From Mesostigma viride (lineage: Eukaryota; Streptophyta; Mesostigmatophyceae; Mesostigmatales; Mesostigmataceae): a stretch of DNA of 64,000 nt. This document shows, piece by piece, positions 22,934-34,526 of this stretch. Position numbers and translations under genes: made by a program. The stretch is taken from NCBI GenBank assembly GCA_009746045.1, contig RPFO01000418.1, forward strand, positions 270,501-334,500, given 5' to 3'. The notes beneath the pieces were generated by a model. The model was given only the letters and a program-made list of their open reading frames with translations, had not been told where the DNA came from and ran no database searches. How positions within the stretch are numbered: the stretch's first letter is position 1; every line of letters starts with the position of its first letter.

Positions 22934-23135
22934 GTTCCTCCCGTTAGGCGTTTCCATTGGTCTTATCGTAGTATAGAGCTTTGACATGGCTCTGTATATA
23001 GGTTTATAGCTGGGCGTTTGCTTTGGTTTGAGTGATTTCACTCTGCTGTAAGTAATTATATTTTTAATATATATATCCGGCCCTCGGCCACTATAGATTC
23101 TCTGTTGCCCTTGGGCGGCGTGGGACACAACACTG

Positions 23136-23645
<510 letters not shown>

Positions 23646-23654
23646 GTAGAGCCC

Positions 23655-24850
23655 GGCCAAGTGCCAAGTGCCAAGTGGCAAGTGGCCCGCTGCCAGAGAC
23701 CAGAGCGGTGCACTGTGCAGACTGCCGCTTGTGTGCATTTTCACTTTTCAGCCTGGCTTCAGCTGGCTGGCGGCCTGGCGGCTGGCGCCTCAGTTATTAA
23801 GTCACTCGCCAGCCATACTGCATTGACTAATGTGTTTCGACTTTCGGCACTACAGTAATCGTTGTTGTTAATTTACCTACGCCCGGCGCCGATGCCTGAG
23901 ACGGAGACGCTCGCCCGCCTTGTGTACAGCCAGTACGGCGCCGCGCCGCGCTGACCCCGCTGCCGCATGCAGGGTCATTTGCTGCACCAAAAAGCCAGCC
24001 CGCCACACGTGGCCGTGCCAAGCCCAATTTTAATAAATAAAAAGGCCACACATTGGCCGAGTAAACTGAAGTTTTGATAGTTGGAAACGCCACAAGTGGC
24101 CTAGCGCTACTATTAACGAAAACCTTAAAAAAAACACTGCCTCACTTCAAACACAGGCCTGGCATTACTCTTATCCTTTTTTGCCAGCAACTTGGCCAAG
24201 TGCTTCCTTTGCGTGTTGTAGTGGTTAGGAATGATAATGCACGAACGCGGCAAGGCTGATTGCTTGAGAGCACAGGATATGATTGGCAATGAATTGCCTG
24301 CTCATTAGGAAATAGGTTTACCCTTTATCAACACGTTCCTCTCACTGCATGGCTGCGCCGCCCGGTGACCGGTGGGTGCAGACCGTTGGCCCGGCGAGGC
24401 CGCACGATGCATGACAGGTATAGCAGTCTAGTCACAGCATCCTGTGATCCCAGATCACTCCACTCTGCAGTATACGTTCCCTATCTACGATACTCTATAG
24501 TACCGTCCAATGTCAGGACACTGCGTATACTGGGTACTGACATCTAGCTGTCACGTACCCCAGTACCCAAAGTACTGACGTACCTACTATCTAGGGAAAC
24601 ATATGTGTGACTCGACTAGCCGTCCTATCTGAATAGCCCACGTGGTATTTATATTCACATACCAACGCAGGTTTACAAGGCTTATTCATACGCTGTATTC
24701 ACAGTGCCTTTCAGAGACTTCTGCAGCAAAGCATGGAGACTAACTCCAGTTTTATTTTATTCTTTATTAATTGTTATGCAGGTCTGCACCCGGCCCCAAC
24801 ATTATTGTTATTGTTTTTAAGTTGCATGATGAGGGGTACCAAAATAAACA
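23655..24850. other. No gene recognised
   Basis: Only short frames are seen. Near the start is a direct repeat of AAGTGCC/AAGTGGC. GCCACAnnTGGC words occur at 23995-24105. Confidence 0.4.
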
Positions 24851-25010
24851 TGGCTGTCTTGGCCAGTTTGGATACAGCTGGCTGTCTTGGCCAGTGATTG
24901 GATTACACATTAATTAAATAGAGTGTATACAGCTGGCTGTCTTGGCCAGGTATTGGATTACACATTATAAATAGAGTGTATACAGCTGACTGTCTTGGCC
25001 GGCTATTTTA
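24851..25010. repeat. Tandem repeat, about 66-bp unit, three copies
   Basis: ACAGCTGGCTGTCTTGGCCAG followed by ATTGGATTACACATTA and AATAGAGTGTAT is repeated nearly three times, with the last unit cut short. Confidence 0.8.
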
Positions 25011-25239
25011 TGACAGATAACACAAGGCTTTTGCCCTCAAGCTGAGATTGATGAGATACAGATGGCACTGTTCAGCACCCACACCCCACAGCAAAAGTGT
25101 TGAATTTAACAAGGCGCCCAGCAGCTATCGCTGTGGTTGTTGCGGTTGAGTGGGGTTGTTGCTGTTCAAGTACTGATCCAGAGCCATAAATTTGTTCATA
25201 CACTGACTCTGATGGAATAGGGGTTCATGTTGTCAAAGA

Positions 25240-25760
25240 GTAACTGGTACGGTGTACTGAGGTCCAGCAGAATCCCTTAGCTTGGTCAGGGAGTCGGCCA
25301 GGTTATTGGCGTCTTCCACATGTAAGTAAGGACTTGCGTGTCATGCGCAAAGGCATGCCACGGAGTACTATGCTAATCTCATTAGAAAAAATCATTACAC
25401 AAAAGTTTAAACAAATATCGTCTGCATCATTCCCCAACCATTAAGCACTAGATGGGGATGTAATCCTCGTCCGAGCTGTCCTCTATACTGTAATGGCAGA
25501 CGAGGCGGTAGTGTAGCGCCTATCCTCAGGGCCAATAACCTCCACCTGCGGACTTCTACCCTGGCTAGCTAGCAACGGGCCGCGGGGGGCGTGGGGAGAA
25601 AACAGGAGCATACCCCTCAGGAAGGTGCTTATCGCAGATGGCAGCCCATTTCTCCTTGTCAATAATCTTCTACATGGGTCCAGCTGGAAAAATATGTGGC
25701 CTCCTGTTTGAGGATCACCCAACGATCCAAGTCAGTGTGGACACACTAGGAACTCAGATT
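25240..25760 (-). pseudogene. Ty1/copia RNase H remnant with internal insertion
   Basis: On the minus strand, 25690-25750 resembles the RNase H end of the relic at 15890-15990 (TGGATCGTTGGGTGATCC region). About 25255-25325 translates to VEDANNLADSLTKL, the copia C-terminal pattern. Between them, about 25326-25670 is foreign to copia and looks like a short insertion; its minus strand ends in an acidic SSDEDYIPI tail. Boundaries are approximate. Confidence 0.45.
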
Positions 25761-26150
25761 TTGAGATTTTTTCTCAAACCCCCTCAATTTTATCACCCTT
25801 TTGAGATTTTTGGTGAGAAAATTGAGAAAAATCTCAATTGTTTACCGCAAACACACTCAAGAAAATCTCACTCAGGTGAGATTTTGGTGAGAAAAAGGGG
25901 GTTGAAGATGAGAATGGGGTGAGAAAAAAGTTCCCTAAAGTGAGAAGAAAAGGTGAGAATGGGTGAGAAAAAGTGAGAAAAGGTGAGAAATTTCTCACCA
26001 AGAGTATAACGTACGAGAAAAATCGTGAGTCAACATGCATGGTGAGAAAATTCTCACCAAGAGTACAACACGAGAAAAATCGTGAGTCAACATGGTGAGA
26101 AATTTTTCACCAAGAGTATTACACGAGAAAAATCATGAGCTTTATTTTAT
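25740..26150. repeat. GAGAAAAATC palindrome-rich tandem repeats
   Basis: From about 25980, a unit of 50-60 bp (GTGAGAAATTTCTCACCAAGAG, then ACGAGAAAAATCGTGAGTC) is repeated three times. The first part (25750-25900) is made of shorter GAGATTTTT / AAAAATCTC inverted words. Each unit can fold into a small hairpin. Confidence 0.7.
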
Positions 26151-28340
26151 TGAGTCCTTGACGTGAAATAAAACTCAGCACCACTAAGGTGCATTATAGG
26201 GTTATCATACAATATAGAACAGCAAATAATTCCATAAACAGTGATGTCATCGATCATGCCCATCTTCTTCAGAACTGCTGTCCGAGGGGTTGCTTGCATC
26301 AACATCTTCTGATGACATGTCATCCCAATGGGCTGCCGGGCAGCGGTAGCAGTCCATGGCGCGCATGGCTGCCTCCATGATGTGGGAGTGGGAAGCCCGA
26401 ATGTGCCGTGCACCAGCAACAAATTCCGGTACGTTGGGCAGGCGCGCGCCACACGGGTCACCAAGGGGACCATCGACTTGGCAATAAGGGAAGCCATCTG
26501 AGGGGGTGCGCCCACCCGGTCGGGTGGCCCCGGGCCGAGAGGGTGAGGGGTAGGGAGCACCCTCAGCCAGAGGAACGACAGCTGCAGGGGCCGCGGCCGC
26601 CGCGGAACCCAGGGCGGGGCCGGCCGCCGGGCGGTCAGTAGGGCTCGCGGCAGCCGAGGACAAGACCGGCCCGGGGACGGTCCCCACGTACGGGCCGCCG
26701 GGAGGGGGGCGCTGGAGGAGGTGCAGCCAAGCCGGCGCGCGACCCACGACCAGGCACAGGCCGGGGAGGCAGGTGCATGTCGGGGCATGCGCGTTGGGCT
26801 GGCGGCGCACGCCGGACACGGGCGAGGGCCCCAGCGGGATCGAACGCCAGGAGGCAAGGGGGAAAGGACCGCGGCCCGGTAAAGGGGGTAGGAGCTAGGC
26901 GGGTGTCGCGTGCAGGCTCGTGGCGATGCAAGCTTGATGGAAGACGTGGCTGCAAGCAGGGATCGAGGCGGCAGAGACCGTCACCCAGGCGATGCAGTTC
27001 CAAGCAGATGGGGCAGGAGGGGCCGCTGGCAGTGACATCCACCAAGTGGGCCGGCCCGTAGTGGGCGGGCGCCGCAGTCCCACCCCATGCAGCTCCCAGC
27101 TCGGCAGTCGTGCATGCGATCTCATCGGCGGAGAGAAGACGGCGGCACGGACCAGCAGGGTGCGCCAGAGATGGGGGATGGCAGCCCGCAAGCTCGAGCA
27201 CATGCATCGTGCAAGATGGCGGGCACCGTCGGCGGCACCAGGCTCAGCGGCGCTCAAGAACTGTCAGTGACCGGTGACGCCCCCCCCCCGCATCGTACAG
27301 AACCAGGTCGCGGGCGTGCACGGTGACAGGAGCCCCGGAGTCAACGCGGAGGCGGGCGGCTTGCGCTGGTGTGACCGCCGTATTCAAGCGCCCGTGCCGC
27401 CTGCGCAACAAGGCCGGCCGAGCCGGGCCTGGCAGAGGCCAGGAACGTGTGCAGCTGAGGGCAATCGAGCAGGGCGTGGTCGGTGGCCCCCCCAGCGAGA
27501 TATGTTGCGCGGGCGGCCTCTGTGCTGGGCCAGCCCGGCAAGCCCGGCTGTAGCAAAGAGCACCACCGCCTGCGCCTCTTGAGCGTCGAGATAATCAGGA
27601 GCCATTCTTGGCGCGTCGCGGGCAGCTAGGTGCCAAGGCAGACGGCCGCCGTCATGGTAGTTCTCGAGGACACCCCCCCAAAGCGTGGAGGCCAGGACAG
27701 GGGGGGAGGCTGCCTAGCTGCAGCATGTGCCGGACACGAACCACAAGGGCACTAAATTCAGGGGGCCGTGGGAGCGTAGGAAACGCCGCGTGCAAGCCGA
27801 CAGCGTCCAATAGCAAGGGGCAATACAGCCAAGAGAACGTCACTGGCGTGCCGGAGCGCGCTGGCGCCCGCAAATATGTTGGTGGAGGGCCAAACGGAGA
27901 AGTCATGGGACCCAAGCCCGGCCGACCAGGGGCCCACCACAGGAGTCGCCGCAGGGTGGCCCACAGCCTCAGGGAGGAGGGCCGCCAGGGACCCCTCAAG
28001 CACAGGAGGACGCAGGTCGGCCACCGCCGTGCTGCATGGCCGGAGCTAGGTGGATCCCCAGAGCTAGGCGGGGCAGGGCCATGCGGGAGAGCGGGAGCAC
28101 GGTGTGGAACCCTCCACGAGGTCCGCAAGGCCCAGGAGAGGGTCCAGCGAGGGGCTGCGGGAGGGGGCGAGGGCCGAATGGGATCCCCGGGTCGACACGG
28201 CCGCGCGTTGGGAGCCTAGGGAGTGGCCGAGGCGGGGCCACGCAGTGAGGGCACGCCCAAGGACCCGAGGGAGGCAGCCGGAAGAGGGGCGGGACCAAGA
28301 AGCGCGTGTGCCAGCCGCATTGGCACGAATCACACACTAC
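26147..28340 (-). pseudogene. Diverged relative of the RING non-LTR element, N-terminal part
   Basis: Read from 28340 downwards, a PHD-type half-finger (CDSCQCGWH...P.GPWACPHC) lies at about 28235-28330. Broken frames follow, then a RING segment near 26930-27040 (SCPICLELHRLGDGLCRL in one frame, CSHVFHQACIA in the next). The text before the RING (LELAG...LSADEIA) matches the same place in the element at 18924. A P/A/R-rich linker follows. No RT is present: the element stops near 26150. At least three frameshifts are needed. The homology to the RING element is clear only across the RING region. Confidence 0.6.
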
Positions 28341-28808
28341 ACTAGTAGGAGATGGGGGGCATCCTCACCACAGTCTGTGGTAGACCTCACGTGTATACTC
28401 AAGCGAGAGTGGCACAGGGGCGCCACGACCGCCGTCGTCCAGGTCTCCCATCTCGATCCTGCAGTTGCGCCGCGATGCGCAAGGACTGACGCAGCGCAGG
28501 GGCGCCACTAGGCATGCAGCGCATCCCGCGCCCGGGAGGTGCGGCGTCGTGAAGGAGGCATGGGGAAGGACAAGGACATCAATTGGGGTAATGAGGACCT
28601 AACGAAAATGGCTGACGGCGGTATGGCTGACGGCGGAGTTCAGATCTTTTGCATCTGAGCCCCAAATTCGGTCAGACCACTTGCATTCGATGCACTTTTT
28701 TGAGACGCACACGCCAGTATAATCGGTTACGGCTGAAACGCAGTATTGCCAAAGTTACGCACGTGACAACTAGCAGCTATGACGTCCCCAAAAGCAAAAC
28801 GGGGTTAA

Positions 28809-30934
28809 TTGGAAAAGAAGCTTTCCGGCTCCCAGCCCAACCCACTCGCCATCGTCCTTGCCCAGCCGGCTGGGCTCGCAAATCCATCACCAGCAAACCC
28901 ATCGCCAAGCGCCTCGCCCGAGCTCAAGAAACCCTGCCACGAACACAAATGGCGACAGTACCTCCCAGATTACGACCGCTTTTCTTTCAGCAACTGGCTG
29001 CAGCTGACCACAGAAGAATGCGCCGAAATAGTGCGTTTTTTATCACAGGAACGCAAGCTCCATGGGCCCACACGGCCCATCCCCGACGAGAACCTGGAGG
29101 CGTTCTTTGCCAGGGGAGACCACCGCCTCGCTATCTTGTGCAGCTTCTTCCAGCTACCTCTGGACAAAATCGCTGCCAAGATCCGCGCCCCAGCCCAGCC
29201 TGCGCGGCCGACAGCCACATCGGCTTCCTCCCTCGGCAAGGATGACATCCGAGCAGTGCTGGAGGAGCACGTGACCTGGCCATTGGCCGAGAAGCTCATC
29301 AAGTTTCGTTTAAGTGGCCAGCCGGAGCGGCTGCTAAGGTTTAGCGGGCAAGTGTTCGAAGCGCGTCATTGGTGAATTACTGGGGAACTTGGGTTTCCCC
29401 GCGAAACTCCAACCGCACGTTCAGATTTCCAAATCTCAAGTAAAGTTCGGCGCAACTTTCTGAACGGGGGCAGTTGACGAGCAGCATTCCTCCGGACGAA
29501 TGAATTGCGTTCCATACTTGCGCAAAATTTTGAAAGGTGGCTTGCGTGCAGCCCTACTAAAATTTGCGCGGACGTTCAGATTTCCAAATCTCAAGTAAAT
29601 TTCGGCGGAACTTTCTGAACGGGGGTAGTTGGCGGGCAGCGTTCCTCCAGACGAATGAAATGCGTTCCATACTACCGCAAAGTTTTGAAAGGTAGCTTGC
29701 GTGCAGCCCTACTAAAATTTGCGCGAAGTGTGGGACTGAAAATTCGTAACGGAAACTTTTTGGTAGTTGCCGTCACTTCCTCTTGTGCAAACGTGTGGGA
29801 GTGAAAATTCGTAACGGAAACGTTTTGGTAGTTGCCGTCACTTCATTTTGCGCGAGTGTTGGGCTGAAAATTCGTAACGGAAACTTTTTGGTAGTTGCCG
29901 TCACTTCCTTTGGTTCGACTGAAAATTCGCTGAAATACGCTGAATTCGTACCGTAGCCTAATTTTTAGTACCTCGAACTGACGGGGCACCTAAAAATTTG
30001 CCCACAAGTACACTTGGCAGCGCGCTCACTGGGAAAAATTGTACAGCCGCTCCGGCGGGCCACTTGAACGAATTGTAATGGACCTCGCTGAACACGACGC
30101 TCAACACGGTGGAGGCCCGGGTCTCCAATGTGGAAACCAAGGTCGTCCACAAGCTCCAACCCCAGTTCACGGCGCTGCACACCGCGGCGCAGGCATCTGA
30201 GACGCACGCTGCACTTGTCTCTCGCCTCAACCAGCTAGGTGGAGGGCAAGTGCGGCGTGCTCATGAAGAAGCTTGATCGAAGCCACGCATCACCGCTCAC
30301 ACCGAGGCCCTGACCTCACAGGTCCCAAAGATAGCGGAGCAGACGGCCACCATCGCATCCCAGCCACCCCGGCTGGATGCTGGCGACCTCCCGCCGCTCT
30401 CCTAATAATGCGGACCTGCTGCGGTCAGCGACCGCCTCCACCACCGACGCCATCGCCACGAAGCTCCAGGAGCTGGAGGACCACCGCCAGGCCAACCAAC
30501 GGGAGGCCACGGACCGCGCTCGCCGCGAGTGCCGAGTGGTGCTGCGTCGTTTCCCCCAGAAGCCAGGTGAGACGTCAACCTCCCTTGCCGACGAGCTCAA
30601 GGACCAGCTCCTTACCCTCATGGGCCTGGTAGGTGAGGTAGAACTGCGTCCGTGTCACCGCCTTCCCCACTCACGGGACAAGGCGGCTCCCCCACCAGTT
30701 CTGCTCACCTTCCCCTCCCGTGAGGACAAGCAGCGGTTCCTCTCTCGTCGCAAGCAGTTGCACGACCTCACCTGGACGCTGGACGACGACCTGACCCCCG
30801 CTCAGCAGCAGCAGCGACGCGACCTGTGGCCGGAGTACCTCCGCCACAAGCAGGACCCCCAGAAGCCCAAGGTGTACTGGAGGGGCGGGGACCTGATGAT
30901 CAACCACAAGATGTGGACGCCCCCCGCGGGCTAG
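28809..30934 (+). pseudogene. LINE ORF1 protein, interrupted by a MITE
   Basis: The N-terminal part (28809-29296) has a WRQYLPDYDRFSF...LTTEECAEIVRFL segment like copy 2. After the MITE the frame resumes near 30081 (LNTTLNTVEARVSNVETKV), a coiled-coil with heptad V/L spacing. The C-terminal part (30377-30934) holds an RRM-like core (RECRVVLRRFP...LADELKDQLL) and a C-terminal domain (VLLTFPSREDKQRFLSRRKQL, then DLTPAQQQQRRDLWPEYLRHK). This is the layout of L1-type ORF1 RNA chaperones. A frame change between 30240 and 30377 and the MITE both disable it. Its start codon is unclear. Confidence 0.7.
29297..30080 (+). mobile_element. 784-bp MITE, copy 1
   Basis: The ends are imperfect inverted repeats of about 37 bp (left CATCAAGTTTCGTTTAAGTG..., right ...CACTTGAACGAATTGTAATG) with a shared GCCGGAGCGGCTG core. 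The same element is present in opposite orientation at 49780-50564 (785 bp). Inside, a segment of about 45 bp with GGTAGTTGCCGTCACTTC is repeated three times, and CAGATTTCCAAATCTCAAG twice. It interrupts the LINE ORF1. No target-site duplication could be identified in either copy. Confidence 0.8.
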
Positions 30935-31311
30935 ACTAGCTAATAGCCCTAGCTTGTATCCATTTGTAGTCACTGCAGCTATGGCAGCCATGCTTAGAAC
31001 GTTTGCCTAGCCGTGCCAACATACCTAGTCACGTGCACTGGTAACGCACGGTACACAACCAGCCATGTAGCCTTAGCTTAGTCCTTGTACAGCCATGCTA
31101 CGTCTTGGCTATGGTCAGTTTACTCGCCCACGCTCCTTGTTATGCCATGCTCACATGGGTCTTATTGAACCCACAGATTGCCGGATCGTTAGCGTGTCCG
31201 TTTAGCTAACGTGCCCGAATGCAGCTGTGGCATGCCTTAGGCATGAAGGAGACTCAGGGGGGGCTCTGCCCTTTCTCCTGTTGTGCACACACAGGGATTA
31301 AAGGCACTTCG

Positions 31312-31380
31312 GTGCTCCGTGACTCCCCAACGGGAGCACGAGTTTAATTAATTAATTAATTAATTAATTAATTAATTAAT
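31312..31380 (+). other. 3' stem-loop and TTAA tail of ORF1-only LINE copy 1
   Basis: GTGCTCC (31312-31318) pairs with GGGAGCAC (31332-31339) around GTGACTCCCCAAC. About 37 bp of TTAA repeats begin at 31344. Loop and tail match LINE A. Confidence 0.75.
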
Positions 31381-31524
31381 GGGGGGAGGACCTGCGTAAA
31401 ACAACTGAACGGGAAGCGCGGGGTGGAGAGCGGGACGCGGACGCGGGGGGATTGGGGGGCGGCAGCCCCCCAACGCGGGGCGGCCGCGGCACCGCGAGCC
31501 GCGGCACAAAACCCAGCCGGGCTA

Positions 31525-31732
31525 GTTAGGTTAAATAGTGCCGGAACCTTTTGCCCACTGAGGCAAATCGGTCCGTCACACTATTTTGCCCGGAATAACC
31601 ACTTCCGAGCACCCAACTTAATTAATTCGGCCGAATTAACTTGGGTGTCCGGAAGTGGTTATTCCTGGCAACATAGTGTGACGGACCGATTTGCCTCAAA
31701 GGGCAAAAGGTTCCGGCACTATTTAACCTAAC
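31525..31732. mobile_element. Foldback MITE, 208 bp
   Basis: Two arms of about 100 bp are near-perfect inverted copies of each other, beginning GTTAGGTTAAATAGTGCCGG and ending with its complement. TA flanks both ends, as in mariner-type insertions. A second copy with a mostly deleted right arm lies at 31867-32007. Confidence 0.85.
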
Positions 31733-31866
31733 TAAAACCTGTGCACCTTGGAGGTCAGGGTTTCGAATCCTCACTGAGGCAGTTCCGGCGCAATATTATT
31801 TGCGTGCTCAGCGGCCCAGGCGGATGTCTCGGGCTCTTCGTCCCCCCTCCACGAGGCCAGGTTTTA

Positions 31867-32007
31867 GTTAGGTTAAATAGTGCCGGAACCTTTTGCCCAC
31901 TGAGGCAAATCGGTCCGTCACACTATTTTGCCCGGAATAACCACTTCCGAGCACCCAAGTTAATTCGGCCTGGGCAAAAGGTTCCGGCATGCACTATTTA
32001 ACCTAAC
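31867..32007. mobile_element. Foldback MITE, second copy, right arm deleted
   Basis: The left arm is essentially the same as in the first copy. The right arm keeps only the last 35 bp or so and has a small ATGC insertion. Confidence 0.8.
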
Positions 32008-32397
32008 TGGGCTCACTGCATTCGAATCCGCCTCTATCTATAAAATTCCAGCAGCCAACAGACCCGTTGCTCACCAAGAGCCGCGGCACAAAACCCAGCC
32101 GGGCTCACTGCATTCGAATCCGCCTCTATATAATTCCAGCTGCCGACAGACCCGTTGCTCATGCACCAAGAGCCGTGGCACAAAACCCAGCCGGGCTCAC
32201 TGCATTCGAATCCGCCTCTATAAAGTTACAGCTGCCGACAGACCCGTTGCTCACCATGCAAGAGCCGTGGCACAAAACCCAGCCGGGCTCACTGCATTCG
32301 AATCCGCCTCTATAAAATTCCAGCTGCCGACAGACCCATTGCTCACCAAGAGCCGCGGCACAAAACCCAGCCGGGCTCACCCCAGTATATATTCCTC

Positions 32398-33056
32398 CCA
32401 GTCCCGGCTATTATGCGCCCCCCGGCCCGCCCGCCCCGCCGCCACGAAGGCCCACTGGCGCGGCCGCCCGGGCACCGGCGCCCGGCAGGCGTACCTGCAC
32501 CGCCCCCGCCGCCCGCCGCCAAGCAGGACTACACGTACCCGCCCCTGACCGAGCCCCTGGCCGACCACGACGAGCTACCGCCGTTCACCGAGGCCGAGCT
32601 GCGCACCGCCGCCAAACAACTCCGCTTCTATGCCGCCGTCGGACCTGACCAGCTCCCCTCGATCCGGACGGCCGGAGATTGAACTGGCGGCGCTCACAGG
32701 GTCCCTGCTGGACGTCTGCGACAGGATCCTACTCGCCGACGCACCTTCGATCCATGACTGGCAACACAGCTTGCGTGTCATGCTGTACGAAAACAAAGGT
32801 TCTCCTGACGACCCCGCCGGCCGCCAACAACCGAGTCCAGTCTGCATCCAGAGCGCCGCGCTCAAGCTGTTCACGCGCATGATCCGGCCCTTCGATCGTT
32901 CTGCACACCTTGGGGAGAGCCAAATGGGCTGGCCGGCTTAGGCACAGCACAGTCATCGCCATCTTCGTCGCCCGATCTTATCGAGCCGAGATCGCTCCTG
33001 CAGCCTGGTGAGTTTCCCGCCATCCTGATCTTCGTCGACTTCATCAAGGTTAAGTT
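32398..33056 (+). pseudogene. LINE ORF2 (LINE C), upstream segment
   Basis: Broken plus-strand frames show DYTYPPLTEPLADHDELPPF, then SIHDWQHSLRVMLYENKGSP and VCIQSAALKLFTRM, then LIFVDFIK, all matching the RT N-terminal region of LINE A and LINE B. The copy is cut at 33056 by the ORF1-only LINE. It resumes at 52445-52675 (WDVLWAVIARA, TGAWQGCVLSPYL) and, after another insertion, at 53913-54238 (FASIAG, IYADDIMLIEQP out of frame). It is the outermost recognisable layer of the nest. Several frameshifts show it is old. Confidence 0.75.
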
Positions 33057-33230
33057 GACATGGCTGACGGCGGAGCTCAGAACTTTTGCGTCTGAGCCCC
33101 AAATTCAGTCACTGAGGCTACTTGCATCAGATGCGTCTTCTCAAGACGCATCTGCTAGTATAATCGGTTACGGCTGTAACGCAGTATTTTGCAAATGCCA
33201 CCAAAACGCAGCCTTGACAAACATTTTTAG

Positions 33231-34526
33231 CTGTCGTCGGCATTCCCGTCGACAGCAGCACGTGCGACATCAACTCCTGCGGACGCCAACCTTTTCGCGC
33301 TGATCGAAGCTCTCCCCCCCGGTCTGCCTCCCTCGACGCAGTGCTCTACGCCAAATTCGTCGCCCATTCCCAAGAAAACCCGAACTTCCCATACCAAATG
33401 GGACGTCCGCCGCTTCGGCGCCGGCCAGCGGGATTTTTGCATCTTGGAAATCTTTACGCTCACGAAGGAACAATGTGACGATGTTATCAAGTTCCTGGCC
33501 CGCCATGACGAACTTTTCCTGCCTACCCCTGGCGACAAGGTCAGCAAGCCCGCCTGGGAATGGCTGCTTCAAGAGCCGGAGGCGTACTTGAAGGCAGTCA
33601 TCATGTGCAGCTACCTGCGCTGCACCCAGGACATCACCCAGATTGGCTACGCTGGCCTCAGGAGCCTCCTGCATGAGCGCAGACGGGCAGCCACAGCAGC
33701 TGCAGCATCCCCGCAGAGCAGCACCTCCCCCAGCACGGACTCCACCCGAGCTGCAGTGGCGGAGCAGCTGGCGCCGATGGCTGAGCAGCTCGCCGCCCTG
33801 AACGCGCCCGACGGCCCACTCAACACTCTCTCGGCCAAGGTCAACAACATTGAAGCCAGAGTCGCCCAGCCTCAGTTTACTGCTACGCAAGAGCACATTG
33901 CCACCAAAGTTTCCGAGGCCACAGCCACTGTGACCACCCGCCTTAACCAGGTGGAAGGCCGAGTCGGCCAAGGCACCGTGAAACTTGAGGCAGTTGCTGC
34001 CAAGGTAGACGCCCTGGCCACGCAGGTCCCCGAGATCGCCGAGCGAACGGCCACCATCGCCGCCCAACCTGCTGGTAGGGCTAGCGATGACCCCTCGACT
34101 CGCGCCTCCTGGGCGGACCTGCTCAAGAGCCAGGCATCCTCTACTACGACCGCCATCACCACCAAGCTCCAGGAGCTGGAAGACACGCGCCGCGAGGCCG
34201 CTGACCGCGACCGTCGCCGCTGCCGGGTCATCCTCAGGCGCTTCGACATGCCGCCGGAGGAGACCCCAGACTCTCTTCTCGACGAGCTGAAGAAACAGCT
34301 CTTGGCGTGCATGCAGCTGCCAGGTGCGATACTGCAGGGCGCCTACCACCTGCCCCATCCACGGGCCAAGGCTGGGCCCCCTCCAGTGGTCCTCACCTTC
34401 AGCGACATCACAGCCCGAGTTCGGTTCCTCTCTCGCCGCAAGAAGCTGGTGGACACCTCCTGGTCGCTTGACGACGACCTGACGCCAGCCCAGCAGCAGC
34501 AACGCCGCGATCAGTGGCCCGACTAC
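33231..34526 (+). CDS. LINE ORF1 protein (copy 2), interrupted by copia insertion
   Basis: The frame is open from after a stop at 33228 to the insertion at 34527, and continues at 51922-52049 (IRHKTNPEKPQVYWRGGDL...) to a stop, giving about 470 residues when the insertion is ignored. No ATG occurs early in the frame, so the start is uncertain. Order: N-terminal helical region (EIFTLTKEQCDDVIKFL), long coiled-coil with repeated A/V/L heptads (about 33770-34080), RRM-like core (RCRVILRRF...LLDELKKQLL), and C-terminal domain (VVLTFSDITARVRFLSRRKK, DLTPAQQQQRRDQWPDY). This is an L1-type ORF1 RNA-binding trimer by pattern. Apart from the insertion it is undamaged. Confidence 0.75.

Larger units (their letters stand above)
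28601..31380 (+). mobile_element. ORF1-only LINE, copy 1
   Basis: The 5' end carries ATGGCTGACGGCGGAG followed by TTTTGCATCTGAGCCCC, also found at the 5' end of copy 2 (33060). It is followed by an ORF1, a 3' UTR of about 390 bp, a stem-loop (31312-31339) and a TTAA-repeat tail ending at 31380. GAGGACCT flanks it at 28593-28600 and 31386-31393 and may be the target-site duplication. Without the MITE inside (29297-30080) the element is about 2.0 kb, the same as copy 2. No ORF2 is present or missing from the middle: UTR follows ORF1 directly. Confidence 0.75.
31488..32390. repeat. Tandem array, about 80-bp unit, broken by hairpin elements
   Basis: The unit holds GGCACAAAACCCAGCCGGGC, GCATTCGAATCCGCCTCTAT and GACAGACCCGTTGCTCAC. 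About five units lie at 32010-32390, and a first partial unit at 31488-31522 is separated from them by the hairpin elements. Each unit has a GCATTCGAATCC word resembling a Pol III B box. Confidence 0.8.

Noticed and set aside
31741-31790. tRNA-like GGTTTCGAATCC word
   Set aside because: The loop is too long and no cloverleaf can be drawn.
33270-34502. 410-codon minus-strand frame
   Set aside because: It is antisense to the LINE ORF1, which has a homologue on the plus strand at 28809-30934.
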